Assembly: GCA_024275295.1 (NCBI GenBank)
Contig: JAJRZI010000069.1
Span: forward strand, 1 to 51,732
Reading direction: 5' to 3'
Source of the DNA: Gammaproteobacteria bacterium
GTDB taxonomy: Bacteria > Pseudomonadota > Gammaproteobacteria > Chromatiales > Chromatiaceae
DNA length: 51,732 bases
Both the position numbers and the translations under genes were made by a program. The notes beneath the pieces were generated by a model, which saw only the letters and a program-made list of their open reading frames with translations, did not search any database and had not been told where the DNA came from. Positions 28,866 through 37,847 of the stretch are shown here, in pieces. How positions within the stretch are numbered: the first letter of the stretch is position 1; the number at the start of each line of letters is the position of its first letter.

Positions 28866-30071
28866 ATGTTAAATCTATTTTCAAATACCTCCTTTAGCCA
28901 GCAGATACCCAGTGGGGCTGCTGCACCAGGACTTCCCGCTAGTGAAGCAGGTGGTAGTGAGATAGCTGTTAGTGGTGGTTTTGCCGAGCTACTAAATGCC
29001 GAAGCCTCCATGGTTGATATGCTGGAAGAGCTTAAAATGCTGCTTTCTGCAGAAGATTTTGTGCAGCTGGAAAACATGCTTGCAGAGGGGCAAACATTGC
29101 CGGTAGCGGAAATTGTTGCCGCATTGAGGCAGCAACTTGCAGATGTGACGCCGGATCTGGTGGTAACGGCAGAAGAGGTTGCTGAGGCAACAGAGAGTAG
29201 TGCAGAGCAGAGTGAGGTTTTGTTGGCTGCTGAACAGACAGCAGTGCCAATCATGGTAGGCCAGATGACCATCCCGGTCTCAATTGCAGCAGATCAAGTG
29301 GCCATGATGCAGACGACAAATGGAAAAGTTGTACAGCCTGTAGTTACTGGGCAGGTTGCAATTCCCTCTGATATAGAGGGTGATGCGGCTGGATTATCAT
29401 TTAATCTGGATAACTCCTCAGCTGATTCAGATCAGCAGCCAGCAACAGGAGAATTTCGAATGGCTGAGGCTATGGTCGCTCAATCAGCTCAAGTAGCCAA
29501 AAAACTCCCCATTGCCAGCCTCTTTCGCACAACAGAAGCTGGGCTGACAGCTATTAACAACACCCTTGCAGTACCTGGGATGACTTTGCAAAACAGATCT
29601 CAGCCTGTTGTGCAGAATCAGGTTAATACTGCACTGCCGATTTATACCGCAATGGGTGAGAGGGGATGGGATCAGGCTATGGGAGCGCGTGTGCTGTGGA
29701 TGGTTGGACGCCAGGTTCAGGGTGCAGAAGTGCGGATTACACCGCCTCAGCTTGGGCCTGTTGATATCCGAATCTCAATCCAAAATGATCAGGCGCATGT
29801 CAGTTTTGCTGCACAGCATGGTGTGGTTAGAGATGCACTGGAAGCCTCAATCCCCCGATTACGTGAGATGTTGAGTGAAAATAACCTGCAATTAGTCAAT
29901 GTGGATGTAAATCAACGCAATGCCAGTGAGGAGCGAGCGTCATCTCACTTATTTAATCAATCTTCGTCTGGTGAGCAAGGCGGTGAGAGGTATGAAGTTG
30001 AAGAGGGTGAGATAGCAGCGGGCACTGTCTATGCCATTCAGAGTAATGGTCTAGTAGATGATTTTGCATGA
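28866..30071 (+). CDS. fliK: Flagellar hook-length control (FliK)-domain protein
   Basis: A 401-residue protein with a low-complexity, acidic, Gln/Ala/Val-rich N-terminal two thirds and a FliK C-terminal domain. The domain core is VRITPPQLGPVDIRISIQND, then VSFAAQHGVVRDALEASIPR and LREMLSENNLQLVNVDVNQ. FliK proteins measure flagellar hook length and switch export specificity. I start at the ATG at 28866, since the only upstream in-frame start is a TTG at 28851 lacking RBS. No other flagellar gene is in the window, so the assignment as the flagellar FliK is uncertain; FliK-domain proteins occur outside flagellar clusters. It is followed by a long hairpin. Confidence 0.75.
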   Translation: MLNLFSNTSFSQQIPSGAAAPGLPASEAGGSEIAVSGGFAELLNAEASMVDMLEELKMLLSAEDFVQLENMLAEGQTLPVAEIVAALRQQLADVTPDLVVTAEEVAEATESSAEQSEVLLAAEQTAVPIMVGQMTIPVSIAADQVAMMQTTNGKVVQPVVTGQVAIPSDIEGDAAGLSFNLDNSSADSDQQPATGEFRMAEAMVAQSAQVAKKLPIASLFRTTEAGLTAINNTLAVPGMTLQNRSQPVVQNQVNTALPIYTAMGERGWDQAMGARVLWMVGRQVQGAEVRITPPQLGPVDIRISIQNDQAHVSFAAQHGVVRDALEASIPRLREMLSENNLQLVNVDVNQRNASEERASSHLFNQSSSGEQGGERYEVEEGEIAAGTVYAIQSNGLVDDFA

Positions 30072-30099
30072 TGTTATAGTGATGCATGTCATCTGAGTA

Positions 30100-30145
30100 C
30101 CCAATACCTAAAAGCCGCAGTTTACTGCGGCTTTTAGGTATTGGG
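30100..30145 (+). terminator. Long perfect hairpin after the fliK-like gene
   Basis: A perfect 21-bp inverted repeat (30100-30120 with 30125-30145) with a 4-base TTTA loop, 28 bases after the fliK-like stop. The stem has a GC-rich top (GCCGCAG/CTGCGGC) and AT-rich bottom, but there is no long T-run after it. It is probably a terminator protecting lapA from readthrough. Confidence 0.7.
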
Positions 30146-30261
30146 CTAGAGTCTCTCAAATTTTTGCTTCAAATGGTTAAATCAGACAGACTCCTGGTGG
30201 CTTCTTTAGATATACTCCGAGTATCATAGTAATCCTGATAAAAATATGGGGGTACCTAGGC

Positions 30262-30549
30262 GTGCGTTTTATAAAGTTGATAATTGTCTTGTTTGTTATG
30301 GTGTTGGGCGTTGCCATCGCGGTAACCAATCCAGGAAACGTGGTGCTGAACTACGGCATAGGTAGTCTGGAGTTACCGTTATCCCTTGTTCTTGTTGGTG
30401 CCCTGAGTGTGGGTGCCATCATTGGTTCGCTTGTCGCCATCGGTATACTGATGCGGCTCAAACGTGAAAATTCCAAATTGCAGCGTAAGGCTCATTCTGA
30501 TGCTGTAAGAGTCGGCAACCTTAGTGCGCTTCCACTGAAGGAACAGTAA
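30262..30549 (+). CDS. lapA: LapA (YciS) lipopolysaccharide assembly protein A
   Basis: A 95-residue inner-membrane protein with two membrane helices (about 5-25 and 40-62) and a charged cytoplasmic tail containing MRLKRENSKLQRKAH. It matches the LapA/YciS (DUF1049) family, partner of LapB in controlling FtsH-dependent turnover of LpxC and so LPS synthesis. The start is a GTG at 30262, after a gggggtac stretch. A 13-base palindrome ATACTCCGAGTAT lies upstream at 30212-30224, meaning unknown. It is followed 5 bases later by lapB, the conserved order. Confidence 0.88.
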   Translation: MRFIKLIIVLFVMVLGVAIAVTNPGNVVLNYGIGSLELPLSLVLVGALSVGAIIGSLVAIGILMRLKRENSKLQRKAHSDAVRVGNLSALPLKEQ

Positions 30550-30554
30550 GCTTT

Positions 30555-31730
30555 ATGGTGGAGTTTCTGCTGTTGCTACTCCCTGTGGCAGCGGCTTCTG
30601 GGTGGCTGGCAGCAAAGCGTAGTGATAAGCGACAGGAAGCAGCTGTATCAGAAAGGGAGCAGAATCCAGCTTATTTCAAGGGATTGAATTATCTATTGAA
30701 CGAGCAGCCGGACAAGGCTATTGATGTGTTTGTCCAGATGCTCGAAATAGATAATGAAACAGTGGAAACGCACTTAGCACTGGGCAATCTCTTTCGTCGC
30801 CGTGGTGAGGTTGAGCGTGCAATCCGTATACACCAAAACCTGATTGCCAGGCCTACACTGGATCGCACGCAGCGAGCCCAGGCGCTATTAGAATTGGGGC
30901 AGGATTATATGCGTGCTGGCCTGTTTGATCGGGCTGAAAATCTGTTTGTTGAGTTGCTTGAAATAAATCAGCATGAAGTCCCTGCATTGCAAAATCTGCG
31001 TATCATTTACCAGCAGGAGAAGGATTGGGCAAAATGCCTGGATATTATCTTCAAACTGGAAGAGATAACGGGTGAGCCGCTGAGTACTGAGTGTGCGCAT
31101 TATTACTGTGAGCTGGCAGTAATTGCACGCAAAGAGCTTAACTATACTCAAGCGGCCCAACTGCTAAAAAAGGCCCAGGAAAGTGATGATAATTGTGTGC
31201 GGGCAGCCCTGGTACAGGGAAAAGTAGATGCTGCGCAAGAAAATTATCAGGCGGCAATCAAATCATTTAAACAGGTCGTGCAACAAGATCCTGCATTTGT
31301 CTCAGAAGTTTTACCCTTCCTAATCCAATGTTATATCAAGCTGAATCAGCGTGATAAGTTAATCGCTTATTTGCAACAGCTATATCAGCAACAAAAGCGT
31401 ATTGCAGTAATGTTGGTATTGTCAGAGCTTTTGCAAGAGGATAAAGGTGATCAGGCTGCTGTAGAGTTTGTGGCTGACTACCTACATGAATATTCCAGTC
31501 TTGATGGTGTACAGAAACTTATTGATCTAAGCCGTAAGTCTGCCAAGGGCTCTTTAGCAGATACATTTTCAATTCTACATGAGCAAATCAGTAAGCTTAT
31601 GGAAAAACGCCCTGCGTATCAATGTAAACAGTGTGGCCTTGAGGTGAAAACATTGCATTGGCAATGCCCAGGTTGCAGCTCATGGAACAGTATTAAGCCT
31701 GTCTTGGGGTTGGATAATGACAATAATTAA
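30555..31730 (+). CDS. lapB: LapB (YciM) lipopolysaccharide assembly protein B
   Basis: A 391-residue protein with an N-terminal membrane anchor ([20 protein letters not shown]), a tetratricopeptide-repeat body of about nine repeats (for example [20 protein letters not shown]), and a C-terminal rubredoxin-like zinc knuckle [15 protein letters not shown] with CPGC. This is LapB/YciM, the essential adaptor that hands LpxC to FtsH and so limits lipid A synthesis. E. coli LapB has 389 residues. The last codons overlap the pyrF start by 14 bases, so lapA-lapB-pyrF is one operon, as in E. coli (yciS-yciM-pyrF). Confidence 0.95.
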   Translation: MVEFLLLLLPVAAASGWLAAKRSDKRQEAAVSEREQNPAYFKGLNYLLNEQPDKAIDVFVQMLEIDNETVETHLALGNLFRRRGEVERAIRIHQNLIARPTLDRTQRAQALLELGQDYMRAGLFDRAENLFVELLEINQHEVPALQNLRIIYQQEKDWAKCLDIIFKLEEITGEPLSTECAHYYCELAVIARKELNYTQAAQLLKKAQESDDNCVRAALVQGKVDAAQENYQAAIKSFKQVVQQDPAFVSEVLPFLIQCYIKLNQRDKLIAYLQQLYQQQKRIAVMLVLSELLQEDKGDQAAVEFVADYLHEYSSLDGVQKLIDLSRKSAKGSLADTFSILHEQISKLMEKRPAYQCKQCGLEVKTLHWQCPGCSSWNSIKPVLGLDNDNN

Positions 31731-32427
31731 AAAAGACCCTCGCGTTATTGTAGCGCTGGATTTTCCCTCTGCAGAGCCTGCGCTTGAGCTTGTTGCTGCA
31801 CTTGATCCAACCTTGTGCCGCCTCAAAGTGGGCAAAGAGATGTTCACCCGTTTTGGCCCCCCTTTTGTTGAGGCACTGGTGACTAAAGGATTTGATGTTT
31901 TTCTGGATCTAAAATTTCATGATATTCCAAATACGGTTGCAGCAGCCTGTGCGGCGGCGGCTGACCTGGGTGTCTGGATGATCAATCTGCATGCATCAGG
32001 TGGACGACGCATGATGGAAACTGCCAGAGAACGTCTGGAAGGCTTACCGCATAGTCCCCTGCTTGTTGCGGTAACTATCCTTACCAGTCTTGGGCAGGAA
32101 GATATTGCAGAAGCAGGCTTCAGTGGAACGCCTGCTGAAAATGTATTGCGGCTTGCCAAATTGGCTGAGAGCAGTGGGATGGATGGCATTGTCTGTTCTC
32201 CACTGGAGGCGGCCGATGTCAGGCCGGTTGTGGATTCCGGTTTTCTGCTGGTAACCCCAGGTGTGAGACCAAGTTGGGCTGCATTGGGTGATCAACTGCG
32301 CGTTATGACCCCTTCTGATGCCCTAAACAGTGGTGCAGATTATTTAGTCATAGGCCGGCCTATAACGGCTGCACCAGATCCGCTACAGAGCCTTCAGGAT
32401 ATCCTGACTGAGATTAGAGCAGATTGA
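31717..32427 (+). CDS. pyrF: Orotidine 5'-phosphate decarboxylase
   Basis: A 236-residue OMP decarboxylase (E. coli 245), the last step of UMP synthesis. The catalytic Asp-Lys-Asp array is in [23 protein letters not shown] is near the start, and the phosphate-binding region is [18 protein letters not shown] and [13 protein letters not shown]. The ATG at 31717 lies inside the end of lapB, indicating coupling. A hairpin follows at 32477. No defect is seen. Confidence 0.95.
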   Translation: MTIIKKDPRVIVALDFPSAEPALELVAALDPTLCRLKVGKEMFTRFGPPFVEALVTKGFDVFLDLKFHDIPNTVAAACAAAADLGVWMINLHASGGRRMMETARERLEGLPHSPLLVAVTILTSLGQEDIAEAGFSGTPAENVLRLAKLAESSGMDGIVCSPLEAADVRPVVDSGFLLVTPGVRPSWAALGDQLRVMTPSDALNSGADYLVIGRPITAAPDPLQSLQDILTEIRAD

Positions 32428-32476
32428 TGCCATAAGATTTAGCGTCTAGTCTTATAAGATAGAGATTTACCAGCAC

Positions 32477-32513
32477 CTAGTACTCCGTCAAAATAGCCTT
32501 GACGGAGTGCTAG
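32477..32513 (+). terminator. Hairpin after pyrF
   Basis: A 15-bp stem (32477-32491 with 32499-32513, one mismatch that can pair as G-U) with a 7-base loop, 49 bases after the pyrF stop and 22 before the comEA-like start. There is no T-run, so it may be a weak terminator or part of the next gene's leader. Confidence 0.55.
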
Positions 32514-32534
32514 TTATTAAGAGGAGTTTGAAAT

Positions 32535-32810
32535 ATGGCACGTTCTTTACGGATTCTTATTACATTATTGTTTTTATTGTTTTCCAGTGTGGCATTTAGC
32601 GATCCGGTAAATATTAATACGGCAGATGCAGAGACCCTGGCAAGTGCACTAAAAGGTGTTGGTCCAGTCAAGGCCCAGGCGATTGTTGATTATAGAGAGA
32701 AACATGGATTGTTTATGTCAATTAATATGCTGTACAACGTTAAAGGCATTGGTGAAATGATCATTGAGGAGAATAAAGAGAATATGACTATAGGTGAAGA
32801 GAACGAATAG
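32535..32810 (+). CDS. Exported helix-hairpin-helix protein, ComEA-like
   Basis: A 91-residue protein with a signal peptide (MARSLRILITLLFLLFSSVAFS) and a helix-hairpin-helix domain: VNINTADAETLASALKGVGP, then KAQAIVDYREKHGLF and YNVKGIGEMIIEENK. This is the ComEA family, whose small exported forms bind double-stranded DNA in the periplasm during uptake. Gammaproteobacterial members such as this are often outside competence operons. It has a good ribosome binding site (aagaggagtttgaaat). A terminator follows at 32829. Confidence 0.85.
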   Translation: MARSLRILITLLFLLFSSVAFSDPVNINTADAETLASALKGVGPVKAQAIVDYREKHGLFMSINMLYNVKGIGEMIIEENKENMTIGEENE

Positions 32811-32828
32811 TATTATCCTCTTCCTGAC

Positions 32829-32865
32829 AAACGGGTGCTGACGAATGGTCCGTACCCGTTTTTAT
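32829..32865 (+). terminator. Rho-independent terminator after the ComEA-like gene
   Basis: AAACGGGT at 32829-32836 pairs with ACCCGTTT at 32854-32861, with an inner GAC/GTC pairing in the loop, and is followed by TTTATT. It is 18 bases after the stop. Confidence 0.75.
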
Positions 32866-32969
32866 TATCTGCCAGATAACCCCTCCAAGCCCTGCCAATA
32901 TCCCTCCCCGTCAAGCTGCTGTATCGTAGTGAGTCTGTTAGACTGAAGATCAGAAAAATGGGTGGGTAG

Positions 32970-35900
32970 ATGCTCAAACTGTACCAAAGTAATCGCTTAG
33001 AGCAACTGATTAATCTGCTGGCAGCAACTGTTTCTGAGCCTCTGCAATCAAGCTTTGCAGCAGAGACTGTGATTGTGCAGCATTCGGGCATGAGCCGTTG
33101 GATCTCATTACGTTTAGCAGAGCGGCTTGGTATCTGTGCCAATATGAGCTTTCCATTGCCTGCAGAGTTTATCTGGGAGATCTTTCGTGCAGTATTGGAT
33201 GAGGTGCCAGAACATAATCAGTTTGAACCGGCCGTTCTAACCTGGCGCATTCTGGGTTTATTGGATGAGGTAAAGCATCGGGATCTGTTTAAGCCTGTTG
33301 CAACCTATCTGGCAGGTGATGGTGATATAAAACATTATGATCTGGCTTGCCGGATTGCTGAGACCTTTGATCAGTATCTGCTCTATCGTCCCGACTGGAT
33401 AGAGGCCTGGCAAACAGGCCGCCCTGCTGTTGCAGGTGATGCCTGGCAGGCGGAGCTGTGGCGCAGGTTATCCATGTCTGGCTCCGGGCCGCATTGGATT
33501 CACCTGCAGCAGCAGCTACATCAGGCGCTGTTATCAGATGATGTCGCAAACAGGCTTCCTGAACGCATATCTCTTTTTGGCATCAGCACATTATCGCCCG
33601 GTTATCTTGAAACGCTCCGTTGCCTGTCTGAACTGATGGATGTCCACCTTTTTCTACTCAATCCCTGCGCTGCACACTGGACAGAGATCGTTGATGAGGG
33701 GGTAAAGGCCAAGAGTGAGGAAGAGGCAGACGGCAGTGAGCTTTACCTGGAGGTTGGGCATCCACTGTTGGCATCATTGGGTAGACAAGGGAGAGATTAT
33801 TTTGCCTCACTGCTTGAATATGACCCAGGAACAATGGATCTCTTCGAAGCCTCTGGAAAGAGGGATTTGCTAGGCCAACTCCAACAGGATATTCAGTCTC
33901 TGCATGATAGAACTGCAGAGCCAAAGCAGCCACTCCCCGTTAATGATGGATCGCTACAATTTCACAGCTGCCATAGTGTAATGCGCGAGATTGAGGTGCT
34001 CAAAGATCAGCTGCTGGAGATATTTCAAAAGAACAGGGATATTGAACCCTCCGATGTACTGGTTATGTCGCCTGCCATGGACAGTTATGCCGCCTATGTT
34101 GATGCGGTATTTTCTGCAAGTGATGGCGCTACGATTCCATACCAAATAGTGGATAAAGGTGTAATGCTGGAAAGCCCACTGATTGCCGGCTTTTTTAACC
34201 TCCTGCAAATGGATAAAAGCCGGTTGGAGAGCAACAGCATAATAGCGCTGTTGGAAATCACGGCAATACAAAGGCATTTTGATTTAGTAGAAGGTGACCT
34301 TGATCTGATTATTCGCTGGATAAAAGAGAGTGGTATTCGCTGGGGTCGTGATGGTGCAGAGAGGGATTCTCTTGGGTTACCTAACACAGACCAAAACAGC
34401 TGGTGTGCCGGATTGGATCGTATGCTTCTGGGGTATGCGTTACCCGGCAGTGAGAATCAATTGTTTCAAGGGATTCTTCCTTATCATGAGATTGAAGGGG
34501 CTGGTGCAACGGTGCTGGGTAATCTCAACGCCTTTATGCAGGCACTCTTTAATCTTCAACGTAAACTACAGGGAAGATATACCATTCATGTATGGGGTCA
34601 GTTGTTATTTGAGGTGGTGGATTATTTTTTTGATGCTTCAGAGCAGGAAGCATCACAGATCCAACTGCTACGCAATGGTATAGAAACCCTGTGTAACCAA
34701 AGTCAATGTGCCGGATTTGAAGGAGAGGTATCAGTAGACCTGATTTATAAACACCTCGAAACCCAGCTTGCACGAGGGCAGGGTGGCAATAGAACGCTGA
34801 GCAGTGGCGTGACTTTTTGCTCATTGACCTCAATGCGTAGCCTGCCATATAAAATAATATGTCTTATTGGCATGAATGATGGCGCCTTTCCAAAACATCG
34901 AACTGCACCTGGCTTTGATCTTATGGCGAGACGATTCAGGTTTGGTGATCGTATACGCCGGGTAGATGATCGCTATCTGTTTTTAGAGACGTTGATTTCA
35001 GCACGGCGTGCCCTCTATATTAGTTTTATCGGACAAAATATTCGTGATAATAGCAAGTTCCCCCCTTCTGGGCTGGTTGATGAGCTGCTTGATTATTTGG
35101 ATCGCTGCTACTATACCGATACAAAGGGGGATATACGGGATCACTGTATAACCACCCACCCACTTCAGGCCTTTAGCAAACGATATTTTCAATCTGATAG
35201 TGGGCTGTTGAGCTACTCAAAAGAGATGTATCAAGCACATCAGTCAAACCTGGAAGCCACAACATCAGGCACGCCATTTTTAAAGCATGAACTCTCAGAA
35301 CCTGACTCAGCCTGGCGCCAGGTTGAGTTGGCACAGCTTTTCAAGTTCTTTTCCAATCCCACCCGATATCTTATTCAGCACAGATTGGGTATCTACTATG
35401 AAAGAGAAGAGGAGCCACTGGCAACCACAGAACCATTTGCATTGGAGTATTTTACCCAGTGCAAGATGAATCAATTGCTGGTTGAAAATGGATTGGCAGG
35501 GTAGGATAAAGATGATCTTCATGCACAGATACGTGCCAGTGGTGAGCTACCCCATGGCTGTTTTGGAGATCGTGTTTTTGAGCAGCAAATGCTGTATTCA
35601 AAGCGATTTATTGATCGATTAAAGCCACACCTTGAAATAACCAAAGAGATATGTATAGAGGTCGATATACACCTGAATGAGGTGCAGCTTTATGGGCGTT
35701 TAACTCATATTGGAAAGGATGGTCAGTTTGATTATAGCGTCCATACCATTTGGAAGAACCAGCTGTTGGAAATGTGGATCCGACATCTTGTTCTGAATGT
35801 GCTGAGACCTTCTAATGTAGCATTAACCAGTCGATGGCTGGATGATAAAAAACTATACTCTTTTGTACCCGTAGAGTCGCCGGAAAAACATCTTGGAGAG

Positions 35901-36176
35901 CTGCTTGATCTTTATTGGCAGGGGCTGCATCGTCCGCTTCATTTCTTCCCAAAAAGCAGCTGTGAATATATGGAGCACAGGCTGAAGGATAAGGATATTG
36001 AATACTGCCTGAACTGAGCAAAGCAAAAATGGTGTGGAGAATATATTGGGAATAATGAAGGTAGTGATCCTTACTATCGTTTGGCTTTCTCAACAGAAGA
36101 GGCGTTTGATAAGCGCTTTGCCGAACTGAGTGAGCAGATATTTGGGCCATTATTAGCGCATTTACAAACAACATAA
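32970..36176 (+). pseudogene. recC: Exodeoxyribonuclease V gamma subunit RecC, two in-frame stops
   Basis: RecC, the Chi-recognising subunit of RecBCD, 1,068 codons here (E. coli 1,122). The start MLKLYQSNRLEQLINLLA, the early motif VIVQHSGMSRWISLRLAERL and the later FCSLTSMRSLPYKIICLIGM, MNDGAFPKHRTAPGFDLMA and DDRYLFLETLISARRALYIS are typical. A TAG at 35502-35504 falls between ENGLAG and DKDDLHAQIRASGELPHG, where E. coli has AGEDVDD, so GAG to TAG fits. A TGA at 36015-36017 falls between DIEYCLN and AKQKWCGEYIG; the frame continues to a TAA at 36174-36176 with a typical end (GSDPYYRLAF). recB and recD, normally downstream, are absent and ppsR follows directly. Either the locus is decaying, or both stops are errors and recBD lie elsewhere. 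Confidence 0.88.
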
Positions 36177-36190
36177 GTGAGTTGCAACCG

Positions 36191-37018
36191 ATGAAACGCA
36201 AAGTTTTTTATATCTCAGATGGTACTGGCATAACAGTTGAAGCGCTTGCCAAGAGCTTATTAACACAGTTTGAAGAAGTCACCTTTGATCGTGAAATAAT
36301 CCCTTATGTCGATACTGTTGATAAGGTGCGAAGTGTGGTTGAGCGTATCAATGAATCTGCAGATGCTGAGGGCCAGCCACCCATCGTTTTTTCATCGATG
36401 GTTGATGTATCGTGCCGAAATATATTAGAAGCGAGTAAGGGGGTAGTGCTTGATTTTTTTGGTACCTTTATCAGTCCTCTTGAAAAAGTACTTGGTGTAA
36501 AATCATCCTATACCATTGGTGGTGTCCATACGATGGGAAGTGGTGAGGGATATGGGCGATGGATTGATGCGGTAAATTTTGCCCTGCGATATGACGACGG
36601 TCAGCGGATTCAAAAACTGGATACAGCTGACCTGATTTTAACCGGTGTATCACGCTCGGGTAAAACGCCTACCTCACTCTATTTGGCAATGCAGTTTGGG
36701 ATTCGTGCTGCTAATTATCCGCTTACTGAAGAGGATTTTAAATGCGATGGGTTGCCTAAGCTTTTAAAACCGCATAAAAATATACTTTTTGGCTTAACCA
36801 TATCACCGCAACGCTTAAGCAGTATTCGTCAGGAGCGCAAACCAAATAGCCGATATGCCTCCCTTGCGCAATGTCGTTCTGAGGTTCAGATTGTTGAACG
36901 TATGTTCCAGCGTGAGAAAATCCCCTATCTAAATACAACAGCTAAATCGATAGAAGAACTTGCATCAGGGATTTTGATTCAAACGGGATTAAAGCGTCGT
37001 GCAGCTATAGCTAATTAA
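36191..37018 (+). CDS. ppsR: Phosphoenolpyruvate synthase regulatory protein (PSRP)
   Basis: A 275-residue bifunctional kinase and pyrophosphorylase of the PpsR/PDRP family (DUF299). It inactivates PEP synthase by ADP-dependent phosphorylation of a threonine and reactivates it using phosphate. The nucleotide-binding loop is GVSRSGKT at 152-159, with the characteristic start KRKVFYISDGTGITVEAL and the later NSRYASLAQCRSEVQ. The ATG at 36191 is preferred over a TTG at 36182. It follows recC by 14 bases and converges with soxZ 10 bases on. PEP synthase itself is not in the window; the pair is usually divergent, so the separation is mildly unusual. Confidence 0.92.
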   Translation: MKRKVFYISDGTGITVEALAKSLLTQFEEVTFDREIIPYVDTVDKVRSVVERINESADAEGQPPIVFSSMVDVSCRNILEASKGVVLDFFGTFISPLEKVLGVKSSYTIGGVHTMGSGEGYGRWIDAVNFALRYDDGQRIQKLDTADLILTGVSRSGKTPTSLYLAMQFGIRAANYPLTEEDFKCDGLPKLLKPHKNILFGLTISPQRLSSIRQERKPNSRYASLAQCRSEVQIVERMFQREKIPYLNTTAKSIEELASGILIQTGLKRRAAIAN

Positions 37019-37028
37019 TAGCTGGTTA

Positions 37029-37346
37029 TTACTTGATAATAGCTTCAGCAATATCGTTATCGCCTCTGTTATCAACCCACTTTAAAATGATATGTTCACC
37101 CTTTTCTCCACCTTCAAAACCAAAAGAGAGATAGGGGTTCATTGGCATGCCAATGCCCCATTGTGCAGTCAATAAAGTCATTCCTTTATATTTACAGGTA
37201 ACTTCCTGAATGAAGTGGGGTGGTATCGTGTTGCCAGTCTTGCTGCTGATCCGATGGCCGGACTCCATTGGGTGAGTAATAAGCGCATTAACTGTTGTGG
37301 TGCCATTATTATGCTTGGCGCGGATCTCTATTGTTTTTGTTGCCAT
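37029..37346 (-). CDS. soxZ: Thiosulfate-oxidation carrier subunit SoxZ
   Basis: A 105-residue SoxZ, the immunoglobulin-like partner of SoxY in the periplasmic SoxYZ sulfur-carrier complex. It matches in length and motifs: MATKTIEIRAKHNNGTTTVN, LITHPMESGHRISSKTGNTI, PPHFIQEVTCKYKGMTLLTA and MNPYLSFGFEGGEKGEHI. It has no signal peptide, as expected, since SoxZ is carried out by the Tat signal of SoxY. It starts 6 bases after the soxY stop, so the two are coupled. SoxA, SoxX and SoxB are not present here. Confidence 0.93.
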   Translation of the reverse strand: MATKTIEIRAKHNNGTTTVNALITHPMESGHRISSKTGNTIPPHFIQEVTCKYKGMTLLTAQWGIGMPMNPYLSFGFEGGEKGEHIILKWVDNRGDNDIAEAIIK

Positions 37347-37352
37347 TAAGAT

Positions 37353-37835
37353 CTACTCCTGCTGCTTGGCCACTGTTGTCCGTATCTTTTTGGTGGTGCT
37401 GTAGAGTTTATTGCTGGCGCTGACAATTGCAATAATCTCTCCACTGTTTTCTATTTTGATACGCGTGGTGATTGCATTTGTAACTTTCTGATTAAGCTTG
37501 AAGTGGGCAACAAGGGGGAATGCATTATTTGGGATAAAAACAGTAATGGATTCGGTGTCAGCCAAGAGGGACTGAATGGTGATATGAGCCATGCCATTCT
37601 CTGCAACAGTCGGTGCTTTTATCTGAATGTTGCCTGGATCGGGAATAACTTTATTGCTGCCTGTTAACTTTAATAATGCCTCTTTAACAGTGCTGGCATT
37701 AAAGGCCTCTTTGGGCCAGGCTGGCCTGGCTGCTAAATGGGTGTAAGCCACCCCTGTACCCATGGCTGTGCCTACTGCGCCTGCTGCAAGTGTCCCTTTT
37801 AGAATGATTCTACGTTTCTGGTTGGTGTTTTTCAT
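37353..37835 (-). CDS. soxY: SoxY-like protein lacking the sulfur-carrying cysteine
   Basis: A 160-residue SoxY family protein with a Tat-type signal (KRRIILKGTLAAGAVGTA) and a recognisable carrier-fold body (EALLKLTGSNKVIPDPGNIQ, ITVFIPNNAFPLVAHFKLNQ). SoxY normally ends in a flexible GGCGG arm whose cysteine carries the sulfane chain. Here the last residues are KKIRTTVAKQQE followed by a TAG, and the whole protein contains no cysteine. I read the other two frames around the end and found no GGCGG, so a simple frameshift does not restore it. The neighbour soxZ looks normal, and the bepA gene lies 12 bases upstream. It cannot work as the usual covalent carrier, and may be a paralogue with a structural or regulatory role, or a remnant. 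Confidence 0.85.
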   Translation of the reverse strand: MKNTNQKRRIILKGTLAAGAVGTAMGTGVAYTHLAARPAWPKEAFNASTVKEALLKLTGSNKVIPDPGNIQIKAPTVAENGMAHITIQSLLADTESITVFIPNNAFPLVAHFKLNQKVTNAITTRIKIENSGEIIAIVSASNKLYSTTKKIRTTVAKQQE

Positions 37836-37847
37836 CGCGACTTATTG

